DNA of 16,135 bases from an uncultured Lachnospiraceae bacterium (GTDB taxonomy: Bacteria > Bacillota > Clostridia > Lachnospirales > Lachnospiraceae), in assembly GCA_946566415.1 (NCBI GenBank), contig CAMNWW010000024.1:1-16135 (forward strand), given 5' to 3'. The position numbers and the translations under genes are program-made. This document shows, piece after piece, positions 1-6,364 of this stretch. Under the pieces are notes generated by a model. It was not told where the DNA came from. It saw only the letters and a list, made by a program, of their open reading frames with translations, and did no database searches. The first letter of the stretch is position 1; every line of letters begins with the position of its first letter.

Positions 1-1650
1 TACCAGCATACCCTTCCACAAAACGTCGATGTGTGAAAAAACTGATTTCCAAAACTGAAGCAGCCTCTTTAGCAGGCTGTTGCTCCAAAGCGTTCCCGCC
101 TTCATCCTGCGTATGAATCCCAGCCAGGAAACCAGAACTGCTGAAGCACAGAGGAATATAGCAAACGCCAACACGATCACGTGTTCTACCGTCCATCCGC
201 CCATCGCAACACGATAGACTATCCCGTCGGAGCCGCTGCCTGCATGCGCCGCCAAATGTTCTTCATAACTGACAAAGGAATAGTATCCGCTGTCCTGGAA
301 CACCTCGATCTTCACGACCGCAATGGCTGACGCCAGCACCAGATAGAGCATACACCCTGCCAGTAACAAAAAACACTCTGTCGGCATTTTGTCGATCGCC
401 TGGAGGGACACGCCCTCTTCCTTATTGGAACGCCCGGATACAATCGTCAGCCATATCAGGCATACGGCCGCTCCCAGACCAGTCAATAATCCCAGAAGGA
501 AAACGTTCCTTGAAAGAGGAGCATACTGTTCATAATTCTCATTTTCCGCAAAAAAGTCATCCTGAATCGGATAATCTGTGTCTACTCCGAATGCAAAAAC
601 ATAGTCCTCCGTCCATGTAGTTCCTATCTCATTCTTCCACAGAGACGCTGTGTTCGACAGATTGCTCTCAAATTCTCCCAGTTTCGGCGTGACGATCACG
701 TATTTCCCGGACTTCTTAAGGTTCTCTATATTCTGCTTCCACTCGTCTGCTTTCTGATACCTGGTACGGTTCGTGTAAACCTGGTTCGACACTGCGTCGT
801 ACAGCAGGTAGGATAGGTTGGTATTCCCCTCCGACCATTGTTCCTGATCTTCCTGGCATATCTGTACGTTCCATCCAATATCCGTCCCCGCCGTCATGAC
901 TGCGTCCATCACTTCACTGAGCCTGCCGTTCCATTTTGGATCCGTATTTACGATCTCCAGAATATTCTCCGCTCCTTGAGGCGCATATTTCTCCTGAAGC
1001 TGGAATCCATCATACAGCCAGCAGCTAGTATAGATCTGGTTTCCTTCCGTGTCCAGGATATCGCTGAACAAAGAAGGGTCTCCCCACCCGTCTTCCAACG
1101 CCTTCACCACTTCGTCGTCACCGGAAATATCCCAGTCCGCTTTCGCATCTCGGTTTCCGAACCGCAGCTCTCCCTGTGCGATCATCTCACGGAATTCATA
1201 CAAATAAAAATACTGATACGTATTGTCCGGCTTTTTACAAACAATGATCCTGTCGCTCTCATCCTCATAGGAATCAAACCCCTTTTGATACCATTTCACA
1301 AGATCGCCCAGTTTATATGCCAGTCCGCTTTCATTTGCGCCGGAAATCGTCGTGCTGTCCTGGTATTCACGGATATCTACTATTTTCTCTTCGTCATAAG
1401 CCCCGTCCGTCTTATACTCTTCCCAGGTAGGCGCCATCCAGACAATCTCTCTGGCCGCCGACCTGAGCCGAGCTTCAAACGACACAGTATCTTCATATCT
1501 TTCTTCCTTGTTCTGTGAAACAATATCTTTGATATTTTCTGCCGGATAAGATAATATCCAAGCCAGGCACACAAATGCGGTCACTCCAAAAATATATTCC
1601 AAAGCCAGCAGAATCCCCTTACACGGCGGGCTTTGATACCATTTATTCAT
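1..1650 (-). CDS. Membrane sensor of two-component system, probable histidine kinase (3' end beyond window)
   Basis: An open frame of 550 codons runs from ATG at 1650 to the left edge without a stop, so the C-terminus is missing. A good Shine-Dalgarno (AGGAGG) sits six bases upstream. The protein has a short cytoplasmic N-terminus, a first membrane segment at about residues 12-36, then about 335 hydrophilic, acidic, Trp/Tyr-rich residues predicted outside the cell. Further membrane segments follow at about 373-397, 431-450 and 490-510. No HAMP, H-box or ATPase motif lies in the visible part. The kinase call rests on its position 13 bp behind an OmpR-type response regulator on the same strand, the usual RR-HK operon order in clostridia. 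The ligand cannot be inferred; I do not recognise the extracellular domain. It could be a non-kinase membrane protein, but this is less likely. Confidence 0.72.
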   Translation of the reverse strand, partial: MNKWYQSPPCKGILLALEYIFGVTAFVCLAWILSYPAENIKDIVSQNKEERYEDTVSFEARLRSAAREIVWMAPTWEEYKTDGAYDEEKIVDIREYQDSTTISGANESGLAYKLGDLVKWYQKGFDSYEDESDRIIVCKKPDNTYQYFYLYEFREMIAQGELRFGNRDAKADWDISGDDEVVKALEDGWGDPSLFSDILDTEGNQIYTSCWLYDGFQLQEKYAPQGAENILEIVNTDPKWNGRLSEVMDAVMTAGTDIGWNVQICQEDQEQWSEGNTNLSYLLYDAVSNQVYTNRTRYQKADEWKQNIENLKKSGKYVIVTPKLGEFESNLSNTASLWKNEIGTTWTEDYVFAFGVDTDYPIQDDFFAENENYEQYAPLSRNVFLLGLLTGLGAAVCLIWLTIVSGRSNKEEGVSLQAIDKMPTECFLLLAGCMLYLVLASAIAVVKIEVFQDSGYYSFVSYEEHLAAHAGSGSDGIVYRVAMGGWTVEHVIVLAFAIFLCASAVLVSWLGFIRRMKAGTLWSNSLLKRLLQFWKSVFSHIDVLWKGMLV

Positions 1651-1663
1651 TTTTTGCCTCCTA

Positions 1664-2359
1664 CTAAATCTTTTCCACTTTATAGCCGACTCCCCAGACC
1701 ACTTTCAGATAGCGCGGCTCCTTAGGGTTGATCTCGATCTTCTCACGGATATGCCGGATATGCACCGCAACGGTATTATCCGCGCCGATCGCCTCCTCGT
1801 TCCAGATGCTTTCATAGATCTGGTCAATCGAAAATACCTTTCCCTGGTTCTTTACTAAAAGCAGCAGAATATTATATTCGATCGGAGTCAGCTTGACCGC
1901 CTCCCCGTCTACGGTAACTACTTTTAAATCATCCTGTATTACAAGCCCTCCCGTTTTGAATTCATTCTTATTCTGCGCGTTTGTGGTACTGCCAAGCTGC
2001 GTGTATCTTCGGAGCTGGGATTTTACCCTTGCCACAAGTTCCAGCGGATTGAAAGGCTTGGTCACGTAATCATCCGCTCCGATATTCAGCCCCAGAATTT
2101 TGTCTGCATCCTCCGATTTAGCGGACAAGATAATGATCGGCATGCTCATGTTCTCACGGATCTTTAAGGTCGCCCGGATTCCGTCCAGACGCGGCATCAT
2201 CACATCGATAATCAATAGATCCACTTCGTTTTCCTTAAGGACCTTGATTGCCTCCTCGCCGTTATATGCCTTCAAGATCTGGTATCCTTCCTGAGTCAGG
2301 TAAATATCGATTGCTTCTACAATATCTTTATCGTCGTCACATACAAGTATCTTTGACAT
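1664..2359 (-). CDS. OmpR/PhoB-family response regulator
   Basis: DNA-binding response regulator of a two-component system. Numbered from the ATG at 2359 (231 aa), the receiver domain (about 1-117) has the acidic pocket in CDDDKD, the phospho-acceptor Asp at 52 in LLIIDVMMP, the switch Ser at 79 and the conserved Lys at 101 in YVTKPF. The C-terminal winged helix (about 134-230) ends in the typical WGVGYK hairpin. A GTG at 2368 could add three residues, but the sequence GGAGGTGA, a full match to the anti-Shine-Dalgarno, ends a few bases before the ATG and directly abuts the GTG, so ATG 2359 is the better start. It ends in TAG 13 bp before the sensor gene. It presumably controls genes in response to that sensor; targets are unknown. 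The family assignment is near certain. Confidence 0.95.
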   Translation of the reverse strand: MSKILVCDDDKDIVEAIDIYLTQEGYQILKAYNGEEAIKVLKENEVDLLIIDVMMPRLDGIRATLKIRENMSMPIIILSAKSEDADKILGLNIGADDYVTKPFNPLELVARVKSQLRRYTQLGSTTNAQNKNEFKTGGLVIQDDLKVVTVDGEAVKLTPIEYNILLLLVKNQGKVFSIDQIYESIWNEEAIGADNTVAVHIRHIREKIEINPKEPRYLKVVWGVGYKVEKI

Positions 2360-2383
2360 TTTACTCACCTCCCTATTTTTTTC

Positions 2384-2400
2384 ATCGCCGGTCAGGCGAT
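2384..2400 (-). promoter_or_regulatory. Perfect 6-bp hairpin in response-regulator leader
   Basis: ATCGCC and GGCGAT form a perfect stem around a five-base loop, 24 bases upstream of the regulator start and just before its Shine-Dalgarno. It would fold in the 5' untranslated RNA or could be a protein-binding palindrome. The function is not known. Confidence 0.4.
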
Positions 2401-2433
2401 TAAGTTCTGGTGTCCCGTCCTCGGGGCTCCCTT

Positions 2434-2462
2434 AGTATATTAGAATAAACAGTAATTTTTAA
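2434..2462 (-). promoter_or_regulatory. Candidate sigma-A promoter for the two-component operon
   Basis: On the minus strand a TTAAAA (2462-2457) and a TATACT (2439-2434) are separated by exactly 17 bp. Four of six -35 bases and five of six -10 bases match consensus. Transcription would begin near 2427, giving a leader of about 70 nt that contains the 2384-2400 hairpin. This is a pattern match only. Confidence 0.4.
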
Positions 2463-2505
2463 GAGCGGTATAGGGGATTTCTTAATATTTCTTTAGTTTT
2501 GGCTC

Positions 2506-2536
2506 CTAGGGCTCGTAAATACCTCTCTCAGTACTC
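2506..2536. repeat. Direct repeat copy 1 (31 nt)
   Basis: This copy reads CTAGGGCTCGTAAATACC followed by TCTCTCAGTACTC. It matches the copy at 2561-2592 apart from two substitutions and one inserted base. It lies in the divergent intergenic region between the response regulator and the sigma factor gene. Confidence 0.75.
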
Positions 2537-2562
2537 TACCCCGCAAGGGGGTAATTCGTACT
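2530..2562. repeat. Two-part hairpin joining the direct repeats
   Basis: An outer stem AGTAC (2530-2534) / GTACT (2558-2562) encloses an inner stem TACCCC (2537-2542) / GGGGTA (2548-2553) with loop GCAAG. The outer arms are the end of repeat copy 1 and the beginning of copy 2, so hairpin and repeats form one element. It is not followed by a T-run in either direction and does not look like a terminator. Confidence 0.6.
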
Positions 2563-2592
2563 AGAGCTCGTGTAATACCTCTCTCAGTACTC
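2561..2592. repeat. Direct repeat copy 2 (32 nt)
   Basis: This copy reads CTAGAGCTCGTGTAATACC followed by TCTCTCAGTACTC. It begins 55 bp after the start of copy 1. The core AATACCTCTCTCAGTACTC is identical in both copies. Confidence 0.75.
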
Positions 2593-2728
2593 ATTATACC
2601 AATTTTTTTCAAAGTTACATTCTTTTCTTCATAGATAATGTCACAAATCCATTTCCTAATTGGTTATACTTTATGAAACACAATTCGTACGGTTGTTTTC
2701 TTACGACAAAACAGAAGGTGGTGATAGG

Positions 2729-3283
2729 ATGCACGATAAAAGAGCACGTATTAAATTCATTGAAGCATGCTATAAGCTGTATGAACAACGGATGTACCAA
2801 GTGGCCCGCAGTATTCTGCGCGATTCCCAAATGGCAGAGGACGCGGTGCAGGATGCCTTCCTGAAATTGATGAAGAGCGATATTTATTTTGCGGACGCGG
2901 CGTCGGATGACTGCAAACGATATCTGATCACCGTGATCAAGCATGCTTCGATAACTGTTTATAATAAGAAACAAAAAGAGCGGGAGATCATGTATTTATG
3001 CGATAGGGACGATCTGGTCCAGGAACCCGCCTCTGTCTATGAGGACACGGATATGGATGAGATCAGGGAACTGATTTCAGACCTGCCGCCCAAGTATTCC
3101 ATGGTCGTCAAGTGCCTGGCTCTCGAAAATCTGTCCGTGAAAGAGACTGCCAGGGAGTTAGGTATCACAGAGGACGCTGTACGGAAGCGGTTCGAGCGGT
3201 CAAAGACAATGCTGAAAACAATATTAAAGGGAGGGAAAACGTATGAAAAAGGACGTTCTGTATATGAATCCAGAATATCTTGA
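2729..3283 (+). CDS. ECF-type RNA polymerase sigma factor
   Basis: An alternative sigma factor of 184 aa. Region 2 (about 8-75) has the helix with SILRDSQMAEDAVQDAFLKL, typical of core and -10 recognition. Region 4 (about 108-166) has LPPKYSMVV and a helix-turn-helix (LSVKETARELGITEDAVRKR) for -35 recognition. Regions 1 and 3 are absent, as expected for this class. An upstream ATG at 2660 is in frame, but AAGGTGGTGAT, an almost perfect Shine-Dalgarno, points to 2729. The last 41 nt overlap the next gene in another frame, so translation of the two is probably coupled. The partner is a membrane-anchored protein that probably restrains the sigma factor. The stimulus and regulon are unknown. No convincing self-recognised promoter was found upstream. 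Confidence 0.93.
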   Translation: MHDKRARIKFIEACYKLYEQRMYQVARSILRDSQMAEDAVQDAFLKLMKSDIYFADAASDDCKRYLITVIKHASITVYNKKQKEREIMYLCDRDDLVQEPASVYEDTDMDEIRELISDLPPKYSMVVKCLALENLSVKETARELGITEDAVRKRFERSKTMLKTILKGGKTYEKGRSVYESRIS

Positions 3284-4409
3284 TATTTCAATCGAAGAAT
3301 TTGACGCCTTAGACGGCGTGCATAAGTTTTCTGATGAGTATAAGAAAAACAAAAAAATCATGATGAAAAAATTCCGCAGAGGCACTCTGGTATCTCCTGG
3401 GTTTTATTATGCCAAGGTCGCGGCGGCAGCGGCGTTTTTGCTTGTCTGTACGCCTATCGCGGTCAGCGCGGCGGCAAACAGCATGGATTTTGGGCGGATT
3501 TGGGGGAATGCGGGGAAGGACTCTGTCGATTCCCATGAAGTTGTCGTAGAGGACGAGGTAAAGGGAGCTTATACCGTCACATACCCGCAGCGCACGTATG
3601 TGGACGTTGATCCTAAAAAAGCCGAAGAGCTGATCGGAAATAACATTTCCTATGAAACTGTCGTAAAAGAATTCGGGGATACGAAGCTTACAATCCTGTC
3701 GGCAGTCACAGACGGCAGCTCCGCGGTCGTGGAATTTACATTGGAAAGAGAAGGCGGGGTGACCTCCCTAAATTACAGCCAGCTTCTTAACGAAGCTAAG
3801 GGTGCGGAAATCTCTGACGATGCAGATTTCTATTTCAGCATGGGATATGATTATATTATGGTCGATCTGGATAAATCTACAGAAGATAAACTGTATTGTT
3901 ACGACTATATTATGATGCCGGACGGCACGGAAGGCACGGATGGTCTTGCACTTCGGACAATAGAATACCCTTGTACCAGAGCAGAGCTTAACGCCGCTAC
4001 AGGCGAGGAATACGAGAAATATTGCAGCGAGATTCAGGAGGAAAGTATTCCTATCCCCACAAAGCCGGCGCTTAAAAAGACAGAATTTACCACTGCAGAC
4101 GGGGGAAATATCACTGTATCGCCGTTATCTATGAAGGTCGATACGAATACCGGCTTGGGGCTGTCCGACGGTGAAATCGGCGATCCCTACTATATTTACT
4201 ATATCGCCGTCCACTATAAAGATGGGACGGACTATATTGTAAGCGAGAGTTCTTTAGAAGGGAAACACTCCTGCGAAACACCGGTCGAAAATACCTATGC
4301 CGTCTACGAGGACGAAGCAAATTACCTCAACTGCATCTTCAACCGGCTCGTGGATCCCGCGGATATTGAATCAATTACGGTGAACGAGACGGAATATGTG
4401 AGGAATTAG
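3243..4409 (+). CDS. Membrane-anchored DUF4179-like protein, probable anti-sigma factor
   Basis: A 388-aa single-pass protein. It has an N-terminal cytoplasmic segment of about 56 residues with a basic stretch, one membrane helix at about 57-78 (Ala-rich, then FLLVCTPIAVSAAA), and about 310 extracytoplasmic residues. This architecture and the following beta-rich region resemble the DUF4179 proteins encoded next to ECF-type sigma factors in Firmicutes. The start at 3243 has a GGGAGGG Shine-Dalgarno inside the end of the sigma gene. The short cytoplasmic segment is the likely sigma-binding part, and the outer domain could sense envelope conditions. It lacks an evident zinc-binding anti-sigma (ZAS) motif, so the anti-sigma role is inferred from gene order and topology. 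The gene ends with TAG and is followed by a strong terminator. Confidence 0.82.
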   Translation: MKKDVLYMNPEYLDISIEEFDALDGVHKFSDEYKKNKKIMMKKFRRGTLVSPGFYYAKVAAAAAFLLVCTPIAVSAAANSMDFGRIWGNAGKDSVDSHEVVVEDEVKGAYTVTYPQRTYVDVDPKKAEELIGNNISYETVVKEFGDTKLTILSAVTDGSSAVVEFTLEREGGVTSLNYSQLLNEAKGAEISDDADFYFSMGYDYIMVDLDKSTEDKLYCYDYIMMPDGTEGTDGLALRTIEYPCTRAELNAATGEEYEKYCSEIQEESIPIPTKPALKKTEFTTADGGNITVSPLSMKVDTNTGLGLSDGEIGDPYYIYYIAVHYKDGTDYIVSESSLEGKHSCETPVENTYAVYEDEANYLNCIFNRLVDPADIESITVNETEYVRN

Positions 4410-4425
4410 TAATTGAAAAACATCG

Positions 4426-4460
4426 GCCGGGGAATCTGTTTTTGATTCCCCGGCATTTTC
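4426..4460 (+). terminator. Rho-independent terminator of the sigma operon
   Basis: GCCGGGGAATC (4426-4436) pairs perfectly with GATTCCCCGGC (4444-4454) around a seven-base T-rich loop and is followed by ATTTTCT. The 11-bp GC-rich stem begins 17 bp after the stop codon. The T-run is modest. Confidence 0.85.
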
Positions 4461-4478
4461 TAACGGCGTTTGTTTCAC

Positions 4479-4492
4479 ACGTATTTATACGT
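4479..4492. promoter_or_regulatory. Inverted repeat upstream of hicA promoter, candidate HicB operator
   Basis: ACGTAT and ATACGT are perfect inverted arms separated by TT. The element sits 10 bp upstream of the -35 box. It shares the ACGTA half-site with the second inverted repeat inside the promoter. HicB-type antitoxins commonly repress their own operon, and this HicB has a C-terminal DNA-binding-like domain, so an operator role is plausible but inferred. Confidence 0.5.
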
Positions 4493-4501
4493 ATTTCCGT
4501 G

Positions 4502-4530
4502 TTGACGTACATAATATTACGTGCTATGAT
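4502..4530 (+). promoter_or_regulatory. Sigma-A promoter of hicAB
   Basis: TTGACG (4502-4507) and TATGAT (4525-4530) are separated by exactly 17 bp; each hexamer differs from consensus by one base. The start of transcription would fall near 4537, about 25 nt before the hicA ATG. Confidence 0.85.
4505..4522. promoter_or_regulatory. Inverted repeat inside the hicA promoter spacer, candidate operator
   Basis: ACGTA (4505-4509) and TACGT (4518-4522) are inverted arms eight bases apart and occupy the region between the -35 and -10 boxes. A repressor bound here would block RNA polymerase. It repeats the half-site of the 4479-4492 palindrome. Confidence 0.5.
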
Positions 4531-4561
4531 TGATTCATGATAAATAAGGGAGATACAAAAG

Positions 4562-4750
4562 ATGCCATTGACGCCAAAAGAAATGATCAAAAAATTACAG
4601 CAGAATGGTTTCACAATTATCAGCCAAAATGGTTCCCATGTAAAGTTAAGGAATTCCGCAACCGAAAAACAGGTCATTGTTCCTTATCACTCACGGGTCA
4701 TGAAAAAGGGCTTAGAGCAGACAATATTAAAACAGGCCGGACTCAAATAG
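4562..4750 (+). CDS. hicA: HicA toxin (mRNA interferase, type II toxin-antitoxin)
   Basis: A 62-aa protein of the YcfA/HicA family with a double-stranded-RNA-binding-like fold. HicA cleaves mRNA and is neutralised by HicB binding. The family signature is clear: an N-terminal KEMIKKLQQNGF helix, the catalytic His at position 26 in the QNGSHVKL strand, the VPYH strand (40-43) and a C-terminal LEQTILKQAGL helix. The Shine-Dalgarno is AAGGGAG about nine bases before the ATG. It is the first gene after the promoter, with the antitoxin gene 28 bp downstream, the usual hicA-hicB order. Length is normal for the family and all key positions are intact, so it is probably active. It ends with TAG. Confidence 0.95.
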   Translation: MPLTPKEMIKKLQQNGFTIISQNGSHVKLRNSATEKQVIVPYHSRVMKKGLEQTILKQAGLK

Positions 4751-4778
4751 TTCTGCCATCAAAAATGGAGGTATCTGC

Positions 4779-5180
4779 ATGAATAAACTATTGTTTTATC
4801 CCGCTGTATTTCACAAAGCAGAAGAAGGTGGATTCTGGATTTCCTTTCCTGACCTTCCGGAATGTCTCACGGAAGGCGACGATATGACACAGGCGTATGA
4901 AATGGCTGTCGACGCTCTTGGACTCGCTCTTACATCACGCGAAGCAGAAAATGAAGCTTTGCCCGCACCATCCGATCCAACTGCCGTTTCAGTCGAAAAG
5001 GATTCATTTCTTGTTGTGGTCGAATTTGACATGCTGGCATATAAAAAAAGAACGAACCCACGAGCCGTCAAAAAGACGCTTAGTATTCCGGAATGGCTCA
5101 ATGAAGAGGCCACTGCACTCGGCGTAAATTTTTCTCAGGTATTGCAGGAAGCGCTTATACAGAAACTGCAGGCCCGATAA
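4779..5180 (+). CDS. hicB: HicB antitoxin
   Basis: A 133-aa antitoxin. Residues about 4-60 form the HicB domain (partly RNase H-like), with YPAVFHKAEEGGFWISFPDL and the CLTEGDDMTQAYEMAVDAL helix that packs against HicA. Residues about 96-130 (KKTLSIPEWLNEEATALG followed by NFSQVLQEAL) look like a ribbon-helix-helix DNA-binding domain, consistent with self-repression at the ACGTA repeats upstream. The Shine-Dalgarno GGAGGT lies eight bases before the ATG. Its TAA stop ends at 5180 and the convergent ApbE-like frame's stop begins at 5181, so there is no intergenic DNA and no terminator between them. Confidence 0.95.
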   Translation: MNKLLFYPAVFHKAEEGGFWISFPDLPECLTEGDDMTQAYEMAVDALGLALTSREAENEALPAPSDPTAVSVEKDSFLVVVEFDMLAYKKRTNPRAVKKTLSIPEWLNEEATALGVNFSQVLQEALIQKLQAR

Positions 5181-5846
5181 TTACTCCCCGCCGCGCCGCA
5201 GCTTCCCGCCGTCGCAGTAATACACGGTGATCCCCTCCCGCTCAAGCGCCGCGGCCTCTTCTTCCTCAAATGTGTCAGAGATGTATACCGGAGCGAGTTT
5301 AAGAGCCGTCTTGGCGCACGAAAGAGAAGAGGAAAAGGCCGCGATCTCCGGAAGGGCGCTTTTACACAGCCCGTCGGAAATGTCCACGAAAGAATGCCGG
5401 ATCTGACCATCCTCCCGGACATAATAATTGCCGCCGTCTCCGTTTCCTACGGGATAGTCATGCAGATATATCCCGCTTACCTCCCCGGAAAAATGAAGCG
5501 ACGCCAGCTTCGATACGTCCTTTCCTTCCCGGTGGGAGAAATCAAAAGAATATTCCCCTCCTTTGGAGTCGCCCAGCCCCCGCATGAAGCCGTCATAGCT
5601 CGTTATCACGCCTGCGGTATATCCATTTTCAGCCAGCTTTGCCGCCATATAATCGGCGATAAAGGCATTCATCATCCATCCCAGATCTACGAACCGGGTG
5701 ATCCCGTTTTCCTCCGCAAAATCTAGGTACGCGTCAGAGACAAAAAGTTTCACTTTATTATCCCCGATCAGCTCGATCCTTACCGCGCCGGGATCATTTA
5801 TAAAAGCCGCGGTTTCTTCATAAAATCTTCGCAGTTCTTCTTTCAT
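5181..5846 (-). CDS. C-terminal fragment, ApbE-like domain
   Basis: A 221-aa open segment beginning at ATG 5846. Residues about 50-95 (WMMNAFIADYMAAKLAENGY then TAGVITSYDGFMRGLG) correspond to the ApbE region where the chain crosses from the KGYAVD-like helix to the GGDIR-like strand, and residues about 140-175 to the HxxDPrTG region. The key residues are changed: SYDG replaces the usual GG, and RHSFVDISDG is only loosely like the DPRTG motif. I also do not see the usual DALAT metal-binding motif near the end, so FMN transfer activity is doubtful even if the gene were intact. Separate translation is possible but the only upstream purine-rich stretch (AGGAT) is about 15 bases from the ATG. Confidence 0.45.
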   Translation of the reverse strand: MKEELRRFYEETAAFINDPGAVRIELIGDNKVKLFVSDAYLDFAEENGITRFVDLGWMMNAFIADYMAAKLAENGYTAGVITSYDGFMRGLGDSKGGEYSFDFSHREGKDVSKLASLHFSGEVSGIYLHDYPVGNGDGGNYYVREDGQIRHSFVDISDGLCKSALPEIAAFSSSLSCAKTALKLAPVYISDTFEEEEAAALEREGITVYYCDGGKLRRGGE

Positions 5847-5894
5847 ATATGGGTCATTATCCTATGTTTCATGGTCGGAAGTACACTGGATAAG

Positions 5895-6347
5895 CTAAAC
5901 ATTCATCTCATACATGGGCGCAAGATAGTGGTATCTCGTACCGCTCTCTTCCAAAAGCGCAAATGCCTGATATAGCGCCTGGTCGATGGCGATCGTTTCG
6001 TTTACATGTTCATTTACATACCACAGGTTATGGCAGCCCTCAAACTGTGTGTCGGATGTGAATACCTTGTACGCATCCTGCGCCGTCTGCGTGTACAGTG
6101 TTCTGAGCGCCTTATACTCCTTTGTCGCGGACGTCCCTGCTGTTCCCAGATTATAGTAAAATGTAAAATCTCCGGCACAGCTTATCTGATTTGCCGACAA
6201 TACCGTGATTTCTGCAAATCCAGGTTCCACGCTGATAAGGCTGTTGATTCCATACCCAAACGCGGCAAATGTAATCAACAATACTACAATGAGGAGAACA
6301 ACCTTTCGTTTCGTGTTCCCCTCTGATAACTCGATAGATATTTTCAT
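5895..6347 (-). CDS. N-terminal fragment, membrane anchor plus start of ApbE-like fold
   Basis: A 150-aa open segment from ATG 6347 to TAG 5895, with a weak GGCGGT ribosome site. Residues about 14-36 (KRKVVLLIVVLLITFAAFGY and on) are a membrane anchor; the rest would lie outside the cell. The stretch with FTSDTQFEG, LWYVNEHVNETI and ALYQAFALLEESG matches in layout the ApbE segment holding the FDPDSELSRLN-like turn and the following helix. It ends abruptly in mid-domain, which supports it being a truncated piece of a longer protein. An in-frame ATG farther upstream (6452) overlaps the end of oppF and has no support. Confidence 0.5.
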   Translation of the reverse strand: MKISIELSEGNTKRKVVLLIVVLLITFAAFGYGINSLISVEPGFAEITVLSANQISCAGDFTFYYNLGTAGTSATKEYKALRTLYTQTAQDAYKVFTSDTQFEGCHNLWYVNEHVNETIAIDQALYQAFALLEESGTRYHYLAPMYEMNV

Positions 6348-6364
6348 AAAAATACCGCCGTTCT

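Larger units (their letters stand above)
5181..6347 (-). pseudogene. ApbE-like membrane-anchored gene interrupted by two in-frame TAG codons
   Basis: Starting at ATG 6347, one frame runs to TAA at 5181 and is broken only by TAG at 5897-5895 and TAG at 5864-5862, eleven codons apart. Everything else is open. The halves join into one ApbE/FAD:protein FMN transferase-like protein of about 388 codons: the N-terminal half supplies the membrane anchor and first part of the fold, and the C-terminal half supplies the rest. The second half has no convincing Shine-Dalgarno of its own. The gene starts 17 bp after oppF and is therefore the last gene of the opp operon. It may be a recent pseudogene, a readthrough gene, or carry base-call errors. 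TAG ends seven other genes here, including oppD and oppF, which argues against general reassignment of the codon. Confidence 0.65.

Noticed and set aside
838..1518. 226-codon open frame on the plus strand
   Set aside because: It lies antisense within the membrane sensor gene, which is open for 550 codons with a good ribosome site; the translation has no recognisable domain.
2357..2368. GTG at 2368 as the response-regulator start
   Set aside because: The GGAGGTGA ribosome site overlaps this GTG, leaving no spacing; the ATG at 2359 is correctly spaced.
2674..2728. TGAAAC (2674-2679) as the -35 of an ECF-type autoregulated promoter
   Set aside because: No CGTC/CGTA-like -10 is found 16-17 bp downstream. 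A TATACT at 2665-2670 also lacks a good -35 at the right distance.
4537..4782. 81-codon plus-strand frame overlapping hicA
   Set aside because: It is another frame of the hicA region, with no ribosome site or recognisable domain; hicA itself matches its family over its whole length.
5862..5897. TAG reassigned as a sense codon throughout this organism
   Set aside because: TAG is the natural stop of the response regulator, DUF4179-like, hicA, oppF, oppD, copZ and copA genes, all ending at normal family lengths or just before the next gene.
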